From NCBI GenBank assembly GCA_023101885.1, contig JALPQD010000246.1, positions 2,897,972-2,961,971 on the forward strand: a stretch of DNA of 64,000 nt, given 5' to 3'. The DNA comes from Typhlomys cinereus. Lineage: Eukaryota > Chordata > Mammalia > Rodentia > Platacanthomyidae. Under the pieces are notes generated by a model. The model was not told where the DNA came from. It saw only the letters and a list, made by a program, of their open reading frames with translations, and did no database searches. The position numbers and the translations under genes are program-made. Positions 33,746-43,875 of the stretch are shown in pieces; positions within the stretch are counted from its first letter, which is position 1, and each line of letters opens with the position of its first letter.

Positions 33746-34494
33746 AGATTCAACTGTGGTAAGATTACAGTTCATCTCATCATGTCCAGAAGATACAAGG
33801 TCCAAGTTTCTGAAAGACTTTGTGTGGCTTAAGATAAATCTGATGATGACTTATTAGATTCCTTACTGAAAACTTTGAGAAGTCCTAGAGAAAGCTATTG
33901 AACATTAGTCAAGCAAGGTTTGTCTTATCTGTCTCAGTAAACCAAACTTTTTATGGTACTTTTTATTTAAAGTCTCAGTTCACGAAAGTTCTACAGGAGG
34001 TACTTCAGAGAATGCAGCATTGGGAAGGTAAGAAGTTTGGCTGGGATTTCCTCTCCCAGAAAATTGAAATTGATGCCAGAGAGCTGTTTATAATCCAGGT
34101 CACAGCAGCCAGGCATGGAATGCACAAGATGGAATGTGTGCCTTGCCATGGAAGATTCACAAGAGAAGCAAATCCATTTGACTTCTAAAATCCAAAGTGC
34201 ACAGAACTACTTGAACAGAACATGACCTTGAATGAGTGATCAAGTACGTTGACCAAATCAATGGGTGGCTTCACTTAAGACAGTACCAGACCTAATCAGG
34301 AACAAGTATGGATTATACCATAGTTATACCTGATGTAAGTTCAGCCAGAAACTCTCTTTTGACTCCTAGTACTTGGAAAACTGGCAAGAGCACAGTGTCT
34401 CTACTAGCTGGAACTACAACTCCAAATCGTTTCTTCAAAACTGAGTCACATAATCCATCAATTACTGCTGACTTTTTTAAGCTTTTTTTTCAAT
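33746..34494. other. unassigned sequence
   Basis: A 96-codon plus frame (33898-34188) shows no known motif. Nothing else recognised. Confidence 0.5.
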
Positions 34495-35245
34495 TCTTAA
34501 TTTAAAATTTTATAGAGCCCCTTCCCTGCCGTGAGACTCCTATGCTCTTTCTTACCTATTTTTCCTCTTCTGTGATGTTTCCTGAGCCTTGGGGTTGAGG
34601 GTGATCTTGATGTCCTGCCCAGAGCTCAGCTGTCTACAATCACTTTTCCTCTGCACTTTGGTCAGTTGTGATTCTCAGTATTAAACATCTTCCACTGCAA
34701 GCAGAATCTTTTTGGTCAAGTGCCAAAAGCTGTTCTAATCAATGGATATAATGAAAAATATTCAGAGGAAATTTGACATCATGTTCTTATAGCCAAACCT
34801 TAGTAATATGTTGTCACCTCTAGAATAGGGACCCCTTTCACAGCCTAGCATACTGTAACAGGTATGTATTTGCTGTTGCAAAGTAATCTTTAAATCTAAT
34901 CAGAGAGCAGTTGGTTGCTCCAATAACATTCTTGCCACTACTGCACTGATATTCATCCCTTGTCAGATGGTAGTTATGATTATAGCTTATAGTTCACACA
35001 GCTGGGTAAGATTGTTGGTTGATTTTTCCCCTAGCAGCTTACATAGTACTTTCTGGTACTATGATAGGCAGTGAACAAAGAGGAAGCTTGTAGATCAGTT
35101 CCAACTTGGGTTTTTTTTTTCCATTTCTGTGACCACATGTGTAGCATCTTTGTCAATAGGGTCTTGCTATCAGTTTCTGGAAGACAACCAAGAGCTATGG
35201 CAAAAGCCTATATTATATTGAAAGCCATGTGTTGTTCATGTCTAT
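34495..35245 (-). mobile_element. L1 3' UTR, antisense copy
   Basis: The plus strand begins T-rich at 34480-34510, then 'tgatgtttcctgagccttgg', 'cactttggtcagttgtgatt', 'ggtcaagtgccaaaagctgt', 'gggtcttgctatcagtttct' and 'ggcaaaagcctata'. It is collinear with 22.3-23.02 kb over most of its length. It lacks an ORF. Confidence 0.75.
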
Positions 35246-35525
35246 TAAAATTCACGGATTTGAAGAGAGAAAGAAAGTTCCATACAGTTATTTCTCTAAG
35301 CCACCAGAGGTAATTACACAGAAATATCTAGATTTCTTTGGTGACATATTTAGCTTCACTGTTCTAACCTTTACCACCAGTTTTCTTGCCCCATTTCTTA
35401 CTTTAGAGTGCGGAAAAAAATAGAAGCTGAGTTAGGATTAGAAGAGGATCTGTTGTAGATGTCATTGAAGCCTCAAAATAACATTTTATCTTGTGAGGAA
35501 GTTACATGGCAACTATTCTTCAAGT
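35246..35525. other. unassigned sequence
   Basis: Nothing recognised. Confidence 0.5.
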
Positions 35526-35895
35526 TGAAAATCTATTTTTCTTATCTCTGTGTGTGATGTGTATGTCTGTGTGTGAGTCTATGTGTGCCTGTTCAAATGT
35601 ATGAATGTGGATGTGTTTGCACCACAGGTTGAGTTGTGTAACTGTGATGATGACCTCAGAGGTTATACCTTGCTTTCTACCTTAAGACAGGTCCTCTAGC
35701 TGTTGGCTGCCACATGTGCCAGGCTTGCTGAACTACAAGTTTCTGAATGTTCTCCTGCCTTTGCCTTCCATCTTTCCCAGGAGCACTGACATTACAAACA
35801 CCACCATGTGTCTGTGGGTTGTAGGGATCTGAAGTCAGGTCTTCACACTTGTGCGACAAGCACTTTATTCATTGAGTCATCTCCCTACTACCCCC
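35526..35895 (-). mobile_element. B4-type composite SINE, minus
   Basis: A TG-rich tail at 35548-35630 is followed by 'cctcagaggttatacc', 'ttaagacaggtcctctagct', 'actgacattacaaacaccac' and 'agtcatctccctactacccc'. This is the reverse order of a full B4-type SINE with its tRNA-like head at the right end. Confidence 0.65.
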
Positions 35896-36440
35896 CAAAT
35901 TAAAATTTTTGATTAGAAAAGAATAATTAATATTGATCATGTGATCCCCTCTTAGACCAGCGACTGCTTCTTGTTTATTTTCATTTACGAGGACCCAGCA
36001 CAGTACTCTACATGACATGTCAGCATCCAAGAAACAACTGCCAAACATCCAATCTGAATTTCAACCAAAGCTGCTTCTCTAGAAGCAGAAACCACAACTG
36101 TGTCCCCAACTCCAACCCTTCAGCTACAATGTCCCATTACTTGTAGGACCCCTTGAGTTTTCTGCTCTTGACATAGCCCTACTCTGGAGTTACTACTCCG
36201 TTGGTTCTTCCTGTGTGTGTTTTCATAGCAAAACTGTAAAAAAGAGGCTGAATGTGTAACAGAGGCTTTGTCCTTAACACAAGAGGAATTGTGTTTGACT
36301 ACAAAAAATAAGACTGTGCTACATGTGGGAAAATTTATGTGACTTGTGCCATCATGTTAAAGGAAATAATCCAGACTTGGAAAGAATCCTCAAACATGGA
36401 CAGTACATTTATAAATAACATGTTTTGAGTGTATATGTAT
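35896..36440. other. unassigned sequence
   Basis: Nothing recognised. Confidence 0.5.
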
Positions 36441-36495
36441 TTATATACACACACACACATATGTGTGTGTGTGTGTGAGAGAGAGAGAACGTATT
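36441..36495. repeat. palindromic (CA)n-(TG)n followed by (GA)n
   Basis: ACACACACACACAT (to 36460) is followed without spacer by ATGTGTGTGTGTGT (from 36461), a perfect inverted repeat with arms of about 14 bases. A GA run follows at 36475-36487. Confidence 0.95.
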
Positions 36496-36668
36496 TTGTA
36501 TGGGTGGATACATGTGCGTGTGCATATATGAGTGTGTACATGAGTACATATGTGCATAAGTGTATCCATGTGTATACATGTGCATGAGTGTGTAGTGGAA
36601 ATGTACATGTGTGCATAAGTGTGTATCCATGTGTATACATGTGTATGAGTGGGAATGTACATGTGTTT
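36496..36668. repeat. degenerate TG / CATG repeat
   Basis: Repeated 'gtgtatccatgtgtatacatgt'-like units (36558 and 36626) within TG-rich DNA. At least two ~60-70 bp higher-order copies are visible, both containing 'gtgcataagtgt'. Confidence 0.85.
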
Positions 36669-36890
36669 GGGGACTCATTAAAGCAGAAAGGCAACTATAA
36701 CATGGGAAGAAGAGGTCTTAATGGAAGCGGGAGAGAAGTGAGAGAAATGCAGTGCATTTCCAGGAACCCAGGAGTGCACACAACCAGATGAATGGTATAG
36801 ATGGATGTCACAATGCCATAATAAAATATAACAATGAAAGCTCATTGTTTTATGTGTCAGTTTTAAAAAATAAAGAATACAATACAATTA
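36669..36890 (+). mobile_element. possible L1 3' end fragment (sense)
   Basis: 'gggaagaagaggtcttaatg', GGGAGAGAAG, 'gatggatgtcacaatgccat' and 'aataaaatataac', with an A-rich end near 36870, fit a decayed L1 3' terminus. Confidence 0.45.
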
Positions 36891-37524
36891 AAATAAAGTT
36901 TAGAAAGGTTTTGCTTAAAGGCTTGTTAATAAGAAAATGGTAGCTAAAAGACACAGGCATAAATCTGCATCTCTATGCCTATATGAAGTTCTCGTTTTCT
37001 TCCTGAGAACACCTTGCTGGGCTCTTAACCTGTTCCATAACATAAATGTTCTTTTCTCCTCCCCAAAGCAAACTAGAAAACTCAATTCGACATTCCCTAA
37101 AACCGTAGAAAAAGAAGTGGGGGCTTTCTTTCCTGGCTGGTGTCTTTTTTGACATGTTTTTGTCAATTGTTGAAGGATCGCTTCATTTCCCAAAGACTCT
37201 GAGAGAGTGGGCCATTAACAGCAAGGGCTCCGGCAAGAGGCTGGATGGCTCACAGGCTCCCTTGGTTACATGGCAAAGTCCTGCAGGCTGCCGCTGAGAT
37301 GCAGCAATGAATTCAACCTGCAGCTCTATCTCCCAGGAAAGTCTGCTCCCTGCCTGCCTCCAGCAAGCGTGAGGCCTGAGTGTTTCCACCACGGTCCAAG
37401 CATTGCCAGCCAGTCTCCTCTGAAGCTCACTACCCATGATTGCCACATTCTGGCTTTGACAATGCTTCGGCAGAATTTAAGATTCTCGAGTGTTATTTGT
37501 AAAGGCAATTTGGTGGGAAATGCC
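36891..37524. other. unassigned sequence
   Basis: Short frames on both strands at 36915-37446 overlap and look random. No element recognised. GC content rises at 37200-37440 without a CpG island. Confidence 0.5.
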
Positions 37525-37546
37525 AAAAAAAAAAAAAAAAAAAAAA
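37525..37546. repeat. A22 homopolymer
   Basis: Uninterrupted A run, possibly a retroposon tail, followed by CC. No element body is identified on its left. Confidence 0.95.
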
Positions 37547-37824
37547 CCAATTTCTGGGAAGTTTTTGTTCTGTCTCCTATAACTGATCATTTTGAAGACA
37601 CACTTTGCTCCAGGCTACCCTTTCTATAGACATGGATCTAAACAGGACTACTGTGCTTTACTCAGGGCTAGGAAAGGATGGAAGAATCCTGGAATGAACT
37701 CCTTTCTGAAGCTCCTCTTCATACTGAAAATCACGCTTAAAGTAACTTATCCTTCGGCCCAAGATATCAATATTTAAATTAATATTTGAAACTTTATACT
37801 AACACCTGATATTTCTCCATGAGA
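37547..37824. other. unassigned sequence
   Basis: Nothing recognised. Confidence 0.5.
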
Positions 37825-38018
37825 ATGTCTACTATCTATTGATCTATCATCTATCAATTACTTGTCTATTTATCTTCTTTTTGTATATATAATCTATATC
37901 AATCATATATCATCTATTATTATATGCATTGTATCATGTATCTATCATCTATATATAATATCTATCATTTATCAGGCACCCATCCATCATCTACCATCTA
38001 TCTTCACTCCACACACAC

Positions 38019-38067
<49 letters not shown>

Positions 38068-38412
38068 TAGACAAATAGATGTATCATGTATCTCCTCTAT
38101 CAGTCATCTATCATTTCTTCATCAATCTATTTTCTTGCATGTATCTGTCATCTATATAAAATATGCATCTATTTATCATCTATCATTTCTCTGTCATCAT
38201 GTCCTCCATCATTTATTCATCCATCTATCCATCTATCTGTCATCTATCATCTATCATGCACATATATCATCAATCTATATCTATCCATTCTTTATTATCT
38301 ATCTATCTCTACCTATCTATTCATCCATCACCTACCATCTATATATCATCTATACATATTTATCTTCTATCCCTATCTGTCATTTCTGTCTGTCTCTTAT
38401 CAGTTATCAATC
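37825..38412. repeat. GATA/TATC block with a strand switch
   Basis: Degenerate CTAT/ATCT units on the plus strand (37830-38005) are followed by perfect (GATA)12 at 38020-38067 and then CTAT/ATCT units again (38085-38405). The opposite-strand core inside a same-motif flank makes inverted repeats able to pair with each other. Confidence 0.95.
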
Positions 38413-38606
38413 TAATTCACACAAAGAACCATTGTGCTAGTAGGTTAGTAACAGAGTTCACACCATTTTTTTTCCAACATCATGCTCCTTTTTGGAGACT
38501 TCACATTTCTGTTTTTACTTGAAAAAAATTGTCAGGTTCAAAATCTGCTTCTGCAAGTTTTTGAAGAGGCAAGTTCTTGAGTGGGAAAAGCATTTCAGGA
38601 AGAGCC
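38413..38606. other. unassigned sequence
   Basis: Nothing recognised between the GATA block and the minisatellite. Confidence 0.5.
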
Positions 38607-39062
38607 CTTGGGAAAGTTTGTGTGGAGGAGGAGCTGTGTGGAGGAGGATCTATGTGGAGGAGGGGCTGTGTGGAGGAGGAGCTCATGAGGAGGATGGGCT
38701 GTGTGGAGGGGGGCATAGGGAGGGGCTGTGTGGAGGGGGGTATAAGGAGGGGCTGTGTGGAGGAGGGGCTGTGTGGAGATGGGTATAGGTAGGGGCTGTG
38801 TGGAGAGGGGTATAGGGAGGGGCTGAGTGGAGAGGGGTATAGGGAGGGGTTTGTGGAGAAGGGGCTGTGTGGAGAGGGGTATGGGGAGGGGCTGTGTGGA
38901 GGAGGAGCTCATGGGGAGGGGCTGTGTGGAGGGGGTATAGGGAGGGGCTGTGTGGAGGGGGGTATAGGGAGGGGCTGTGTGGAGAAGGGGCTGTGTGGAG
39001 GAGGGCATAGGGAGGGGCTGTGTGGAGGGGGGCTCATGGGAGGGGACAGCCCATGCGGAGGG
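38607..39062. repeat. G-rich minisatellite, 27 bp and 15 bp units
   Basis: The main 27-base unit is GGCTGTGTGGAG + GGGGGTATAGGGAGG; a 15-base variant GGCTGTGTGGAGGAG is interspersed, giving about 20 units in 455 bases. The plus strand carries dense runs of 3-6 G. Open frames of 173 codons (minus, Pro/Thr/Gln-rich) and 93-98 codons (plus, Gly/Cys/Glu-rich) are unit translations, since 27 and 15 are multiples of three. Confidence 0.97.
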
Positions 39063-39616
39063 CTTGTGCCTAGCAGTTCTGTCACTATCAGTGTCAGCAC
39101 CCCTTGCTGGCTGCATACTTCACACCACCGCTGACTGCCTGGATTAACATTGCCAGGAAGGTTAAATGGAGTCACTGAATTAGCTCTCTCCAGGTTCATT
39201 CCATAGAGATCACAAGAAGGGTGACAACACATGCTCTCTGGCTCATTCCCCTCCATTTCTCTCATGCCCTTTATTCCTGTTTCAATTTTACATTTGAAAA
39301 CTTAGAGTCCATCGAAATCACATTAGTGAACTGTTGCATGAAGCCCCCAGCACTCTGCACTAGTCATGCACATTCATTTCTCCTTCTAGTCAGGCATGCA
39401 GGAAGCTCTCCCTTGGGGGTCGCTGCCTTGCGCTTCCGGCTCAGCGCTAGCGCTGGACACTGATGAGTGATTCTGGGCACTGAAAGAAGTGATGGGGCTG
39501 AAGGTGAAGAACGACGCTGGGCACCGTCTCTGCCCTCTCCTTAAATGAAGCCTAAAGAATCGCATCTCCGCAACTTCAGAATCTGGTCAGATCTCGTTTC
39601 ACAGATGACAGAAGGA
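39063..39616. other. unassigned sequence
   Basis: Slightly GC-richer DNA with a few CpG ('ctcagcgctagcgctgg' at 39440-39456, itself a short palindrome). No gene recognised. Confidence 0.5.
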
Positions 39617-39656
39617 CAGTGCTCATCCTACTGTGAGGATCTATGTTCGTCATCAA
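39617..39656. repeat. 40 bp minisatellite unit, left remnant
   Basis: CAGTGCTCATCCTACTGTGA and the following 20 bases match the unit at 40326-40366 ('catgctcagcctactgtgag'). The remaining array lies at 40148-40466, so this unit was separated by an insertion. Confidence 0.75.
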
Positions 39657-39799
39657 TTTTATTTTATGATTCTTTCATACGTAAATACAATGAACTGATG
39701 TCTTTTCACTCATTACTACCCAATCCCATCTCCCTCCTGTCCCACGTCACGATCTCTTTTCCTTTCTGCCAATCTCCCTATTTTCACATTTTTTGCATG
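39657..39799 (-). mobile_element. possible L1 3' end fragment (antisense)
   Basis: 'ttttatgattctttcatacg', 'taaatacaatgaactgatgt' and a CCCATCTCCCTCC block resemble a reversed rodent L1 3' end. It lies inside the split minisatellite. Confidence 0.45.
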
Positions 39800-40147
39800 T
39801 GTGACAGTAACGATTACTCTTGCTGTGAGAGAGCACCCAAAGTCAAGCAACTTAACGGAGAAAGGGAGATTTATTCAGCTTACAGTTCCAGAGAAGAGAT
39901 ACAGTCTTTCATGGTGGAGGGAGCATAGCTGGCCGAAGCTGGAGACAGGTTACATCACACCCATCCATGAGGCTGAGAGCTGCCAGACTGCGTGCTGCAA
40001 AGACAAACTCCTCGTTGGAGGCAGGGTGGAATGAATCCACCTCAGTCCCACCCTTGTGATCACTTTCCTCCAGCAAGGCTCCACCTCTCAAAGGTGCCAT
40101 GACCTTCCCAAACACTGAGACTGTGGGGGACACATTTCAAACCATGA
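39800..40147 (-). mobile_element. rodent LTR-like dispersed repeat, copy F (minus)
   Basis: The plus strand reads 'gattactcttgctgtgagag', 'aagtcaagcaacttaacgga', 'gatttattcagcttacagtt', 'tttcatggtggagggagca', 'cagcaaggctccacctctca' and 'cacatttcaaaccatgac'. It matches the copy at 50478-50875 throughout and shares its first part with 55945-56026 and 57245-57560. Confidence 0.75.
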
Positions 40148-40466
40148 CAGTGATCCACTAGGTTTCTTCCGGGATGCTCTATTGGCAGGTGCCTGAGTCC
40201 TTACTGGGACTTAAATGACTAGAAGAACCACGACGTTCTTATTCGCAGTGTTCACCTGATGTGAGGACCACTAGGTTCCTACTCACAGTCTTCCCTCTAA
40301 TGTGAGAACCCGTAGGTTCTAGTCTGCCATGCTCAGCCTACTGTGAGGATGCTACATTCTCTATCACAGCGTTCAGCCACTCTAAGGACCACGATGGCTT
40401 TCATCACAGTGCTTGACCTGCTAACAGACCTCTGTGTTCTCAGCCACTGGTTTAATGCAAAGGTCT
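40148..40466. repeat. 40 bp degenerate minisatellite
   Basis: Unit starts at about 40246, 40286, 40326, 40367 and 40407, spaced 40 bases, each with CAGYGYTCA..CT, TGAGGACC or TGAGAACC, and a TAGGTTCT-like stretch. Less regular copies occur at 40148-40245 and 40440-40466. Period 40 does not keep a reading frame, which argues against coding. Confidence 0.85.
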
Positions 40467-41254
40467 TGTACCACTGCTGTCCTTGTCTCTATTCTGAGGG
40501 TCCTTTGGAAGAAGAGAGCCTGCCCTTTACACTGGCCTCATCTTTGCTTCCTCTTGTCTCATAGAAAGGCTGAAGAGAGTCCTCGTCTCGAACTTTCCGT
40601 GATGACCTGTCACCTCTTCTTTCCACCATGGTGGTGTTATTGGCTCTGTGGTTCGCTCCTACAGATTGTGCTTGCAGACTGATTCTGCTTACAGGACACC
40701 TGAAATTAATACTTCACCCTGACTTCCAGCAGCTGTTTGTGTGCTGCCCTAAGGACGGGGCACCCCAGGAGAGACAGCTGATGTAACCATAGCTCCAGCC
40801 ACTGTGAGCTGTACAAGCTCAAGTCAAGGGTCTGGCTGTCGTGAAGGATCTTCAGCTTTTCTGGGAACAATGAAGCCCAGGGAAACAATGTCCGTGACTG
40901 TTTCAGCATTGTGTTTTCTCAGCTTCCTAACACATACTACTTTGTCTACATAGGCCACTGAAGAAACAACCTTTATGGAAAGATTGATAAAGGGAAAAAT
41001 ACAAATACTCCACACATACCGATCACAGAATGCTTGACCTTTTGTGCAAGGAAGACCAAAGAAACCACATTCAACAGGGAGTTTTCCATCACAGGTTCAG
41101 AAAAATACAGTGATCGATAAGGCTATGTTATTATTGATCCACCAACACTTGGCTAAAATAAAAAGTCTTGCTGATGCATCTAGAAAAAGAATCACAAATG
41201 AGAGTCTAACAAAATAACTCACCTAGCTCCACACATACATACACTTTAAATCAT
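40467..41254. other. unassigned sequence
   Basis: May include decayed minisatellite units just after 40467. No gene recognised; short frames overlap on both strands. Confidence 0.5.
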
Positions 41255-41416
41255 ATACATGCAATCACACATATACTCACACACAGTCACACACACACAC
41301 AGTCACACACACACTCATACAATGACACATACACACAAACACAAACCTACATATTCTCACACAATTACACCTGTATACACCCACTCACACAATACACAAA
41401 TAGGCACATACATATT

Positions 41417-41450
<34 letters not shown>

Positions 41451-41465
41451 ACACACACACACACA

Positions 41466-41498
<33 letters not shown>
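41255..41498. repeat. compound CA / CACT, (CT)n and (CA)n microsatellite
   Basis: Degenerate CACACT/CATA units (41255-41410), a CT run (41417-41450) and a perfect-looking CA run (41451-41498). The 166-codon plus frame over it is repeat translation plus part of the following SINE. Confidence 0.95.
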
Positions 41499-41571
41499 GT
41501 CATAAGCACTCAGTGGAATCAGTTTGCTCTCTCCAGACTTCTGCCTACTCACTCGTGCCTTCTGACTTGTC

Positions 41572-41832
41572 ATTTTTTAAACAGTATTTTTTTTATTGTG
41601 TGTGTGTGTGTGTGTGTGCTCCTGTGGAGGACCAAGGGTGACTTTGAGAATCATCCCAGATTGCTCCTACCTCCTTCTTGCTCCGTTCTGGGATTTCCCA
41701 GGCTCCACCCACCTGGGCCTGAAGTGCAGGCTGCTGCCCCTGGCGGTTTTTACTTGTGACTCAGGATCCCAACTCAGGACCTTCTGCTTGAGAGACAGAG
41801 TCTTAACCCCTGAGCCGTCTCTCCAGCCCCTT
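41572..41832 (-). mobile_element. CA-tailed B2-superfamily SINE, copy 3 (minus)
   Basis: The plus strand reads T-rich tail, (TG)n at 41598-41619, 'cctgtggaggaccaagggtg', 'gggatttcccaggctccacc', 'aggaccttctgcttgagaga' and 'ccgtctctccagcccc'. TTCTGACTTG occurs immediately outside both ends (41560-41569 and 41834-41843), a clear target-site duplication. In sense orientation the tail carries AATAAA after (CA)n. Confidence 0.85.
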
Positions 41833-41843
41833 CTTCTGACTTG

Positions 41844-42407
41844 GTATATTCACGGTGTTAGAGACTCAGCCCTCAGCTACACAAACCTGCTGTTGCAGAT
41901 GTTTTGTGCCCATATTTAGGAGCCAAGAAACTCCCTCACTGGGGAGAAATGAAAGGAACGGGCAGTGTCTGAGCTCCATGCCAGCTAGATGCTCTTCTGC
42001 CCAGTCCTGCGAGTGCCACCCAGCTCAGAGTCCCCTGAAGATGCTCACAGGGTGACCACTGCAGCGCTCTTCCCCTTCGCTCTTTTCCTGAAACCTGTTG
42101 TGCTACCAGACGTGCTTTGGTCTCAACTTCATGGCAGGCATGAAGAATGGGTAAGATGTTTTCTCTCGGTTTGGTCAAGGGCTCCATATAATTGACAGGA
42201 TACTTTTACCCCAAGGAGTATTCAATCTTGTCAACTGCCTTGTGTCTATAATAGCTGCTGTCCCTCAGAGGTGTGAGTGACTTCCTTGCATGCCTTTGTC
42301 TAACACAAGAAAAGTTAGTCCCCAAAACTATTGATGAACCTGTGCAGCTGATTCTGGTTGCTGCCCTATAATACACAATAAGTGTGAGATGGACAATGTG
42401 GTGATTA
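41844..42407. other. unassigned sequence
   Basis: Moderately GC-rich, with short overlapping frames (107 codons plus, 83 codons minus) and no recognised family. Read as non-coding with limited certainty. Confidence 0.5.
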
Positions 42408-42451
42408 CACACACACGCGTACACACACATGCACACACACATGCATGCCAG
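42408..42451. repeat. CA / CATG microsatellite
   Basis: Short CA run with CGCG and CATGCATGC interruptions. Confidence 0.9.
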
Positions 42452-43204
42452 AAACCAATGTTGAAGACTTTCTAGAGCCAGTGAGTTTGGAAAAAAGAAC
42501 TAATTCATGCTTTTTCTTGAAGAAATAGCCCAACACAACATTAAGGAAACAATCCAAACATTGCTAGATGAAAATTAAAATGGACAATCAAACCTTTCTA
42601 GTCTCAGTCTTGAAACTGGTTCTCGAATGTTATTAAACCGTTAGATCTATTAGCATGTAACTGAATGAGCTATTACCAGGCATGTATAAATTGCAAATTA
42701 AGAGACAAGAAAAATCTGAAATTGACATTGTCTTCTTTTTGAATGAATACCTGCTTGATGTTTTTAGGAGAAGAATAATGAGACGCTTGATTTAATGCAA
42801 ATGATTTCTTTGGGATATAACCAGTACTCGATGCGGAATTCGTTGGCAGAGAGAGAGGAAAGAACACCACATGGCAATGCAGAACAAGTAAAAGTACATT
42901 TTTATTAAATCATCCTGTTAATCTGACAAATCCATACACAGTCTTTAGCGTAGGAGAAATATAGGCATTTTGGAGTAGTATCAAATTTTTCTCTAAGAGA
43001 ATTCAGCCTATGCAAATCATAACAAATTGCTACCCAGACTCAAAGATGCACTGTTTATAGTAGCAACTAAATATGGAAAAGGGCATCACAGAATAAGTGA
43101 TAGGAGATTAAATTTATTTTTACTGCCATTGATTTTTTTATTGTCTTTGGCTTGTCCGCTTGTTTATATATGTAAGCGTGTGGTATTTGTATGCGTGTAT
43201 GCAA
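42452..43204. other. unassigned sequence
   Basis: 'aaatatggaaaagggcatca' with 'atgcactgtttatagtagca' (43044-43090) resembles a decayed L1 ORF2 3' end, too short to call firmly. The rest is unassigned. Confidence 0.4.
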
Positions 43205-43565
43205 AGCTGGCATGCATGTGGTTGTCATGGTTTGTGGTTGTCATATGTTTTAACTAGTATCCCTAGCTAGTGGCATGTTTAGGAAAGCAACAGAATAAGA
43301 AACACAGCCTCAACAGAGGATATGTGTCACTAAGATGGCCCTGGAGGTTGGGGAACCCAACCCAGCTTCTACTTCCTTGCTTTCTGCATCTTGCTGGCTT
43401 CTGTGGCATGAACAGATCTCATTCTTTGGTGACCATACCTTGTGCTATATGATATGGGCCATGATATCCTCCTCTCTGGAATGTAAGTCCAAATAATAAA
43501 CCCTTGTTCCCTGTAGCTGCTTGGCTCAGAGTATATTCTCACACCAACAACATAAGAACAGTGTA
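43205..43565 (+). mobile_element. rodent MaLR LTR, diverged
   Basis: 'tgtcatggtttgtggttgtc' at the start, 'gcttctacttccttgctttc', 'tgcatcttgctggcttctgt' and 'gatatcctcctctctggaat' precede an AATAAA (43495) and 'cccttgttccctgtagctgc', ending with 'acaccaacaacataaga'. The order fits a rodent MaLR-type LTR with a polyadenylation signal near its 3' end. Confidence 0.55.
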
Positions 43566-43569
43566 GCAG

Positions 43570-43875
43570 TGGAGACACATGTGTTTAGATGGCTGTGAAT
43601 GCACGTGCATATGCAAGTCCATAATCTGAGGTCAGGTGCCGGCCGCAACAGATCTCTACTTTATTAACCGAGGCAGGGTGTTTTTCTGAACCCTGAGCTT
43701 GATGGCCCCACTAATCCAGCTAGCCAATTCGACCCAGGGATACCAGTCTCTGCCTCCTAAGTACTTGGAGTACAGACAGGGTGAATGATCACCTGGCTCT
43801 TTTGTCAGTTCTGGGGATCCGAACACGGTCTTTAGCGTTGCCTGAAAACCTCTTTATCCACCTAGATATTTTCCT
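43570..43875 (-). mobile_element. B4-type SINE, minus
   Basis: 'gcatatgcaagtccataatc', 'gaggcagggtgtttttctga', 'gtacttggagtacagacagg' and 'ctggggatccgaacacggtc' follow the reversed B4 order. Head at about 43870. The downstream part to 43985 may be a second SINE fragment. Confidence 0.5.

Noticed and set aside
37830..38410. Possible CRISPR-like regular repeat
   Set aside because: The repeats are four bases long with no spacers, an ordinary tetranucleotide microsatellite in eukaryotic DNA.
38595..39116. 173-codon minus-strand Pro/Thr/Gln-rich frame resembling a repetitive structural protein
   Set aside because: The minisatellite unit lengths (27 and 15) are multiples of three, so an open frame repeats automatically. 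The plus strand is open too, and there is no start context or splice evidence.
39421..39470. CpG-island promoter
   Set aside because: Only a handful of CpG over 50 bases (with a short palindrome) in otherwise CpG-poor DNA. Too small for an island and no transcript start evidence.
40148..40466. Regular 40-base spacing suggesting a repeat-spacer array
   Set aside because: The whole unit is repeated with scattered mutations; there are no constant repeats separated by unique spacers. It is a decayed minisatellite.
41259..41759. 166-codon plus-strand frame
   Set aside because: It is composed of CA/CT microsatellite plus reversed SINE sequence.
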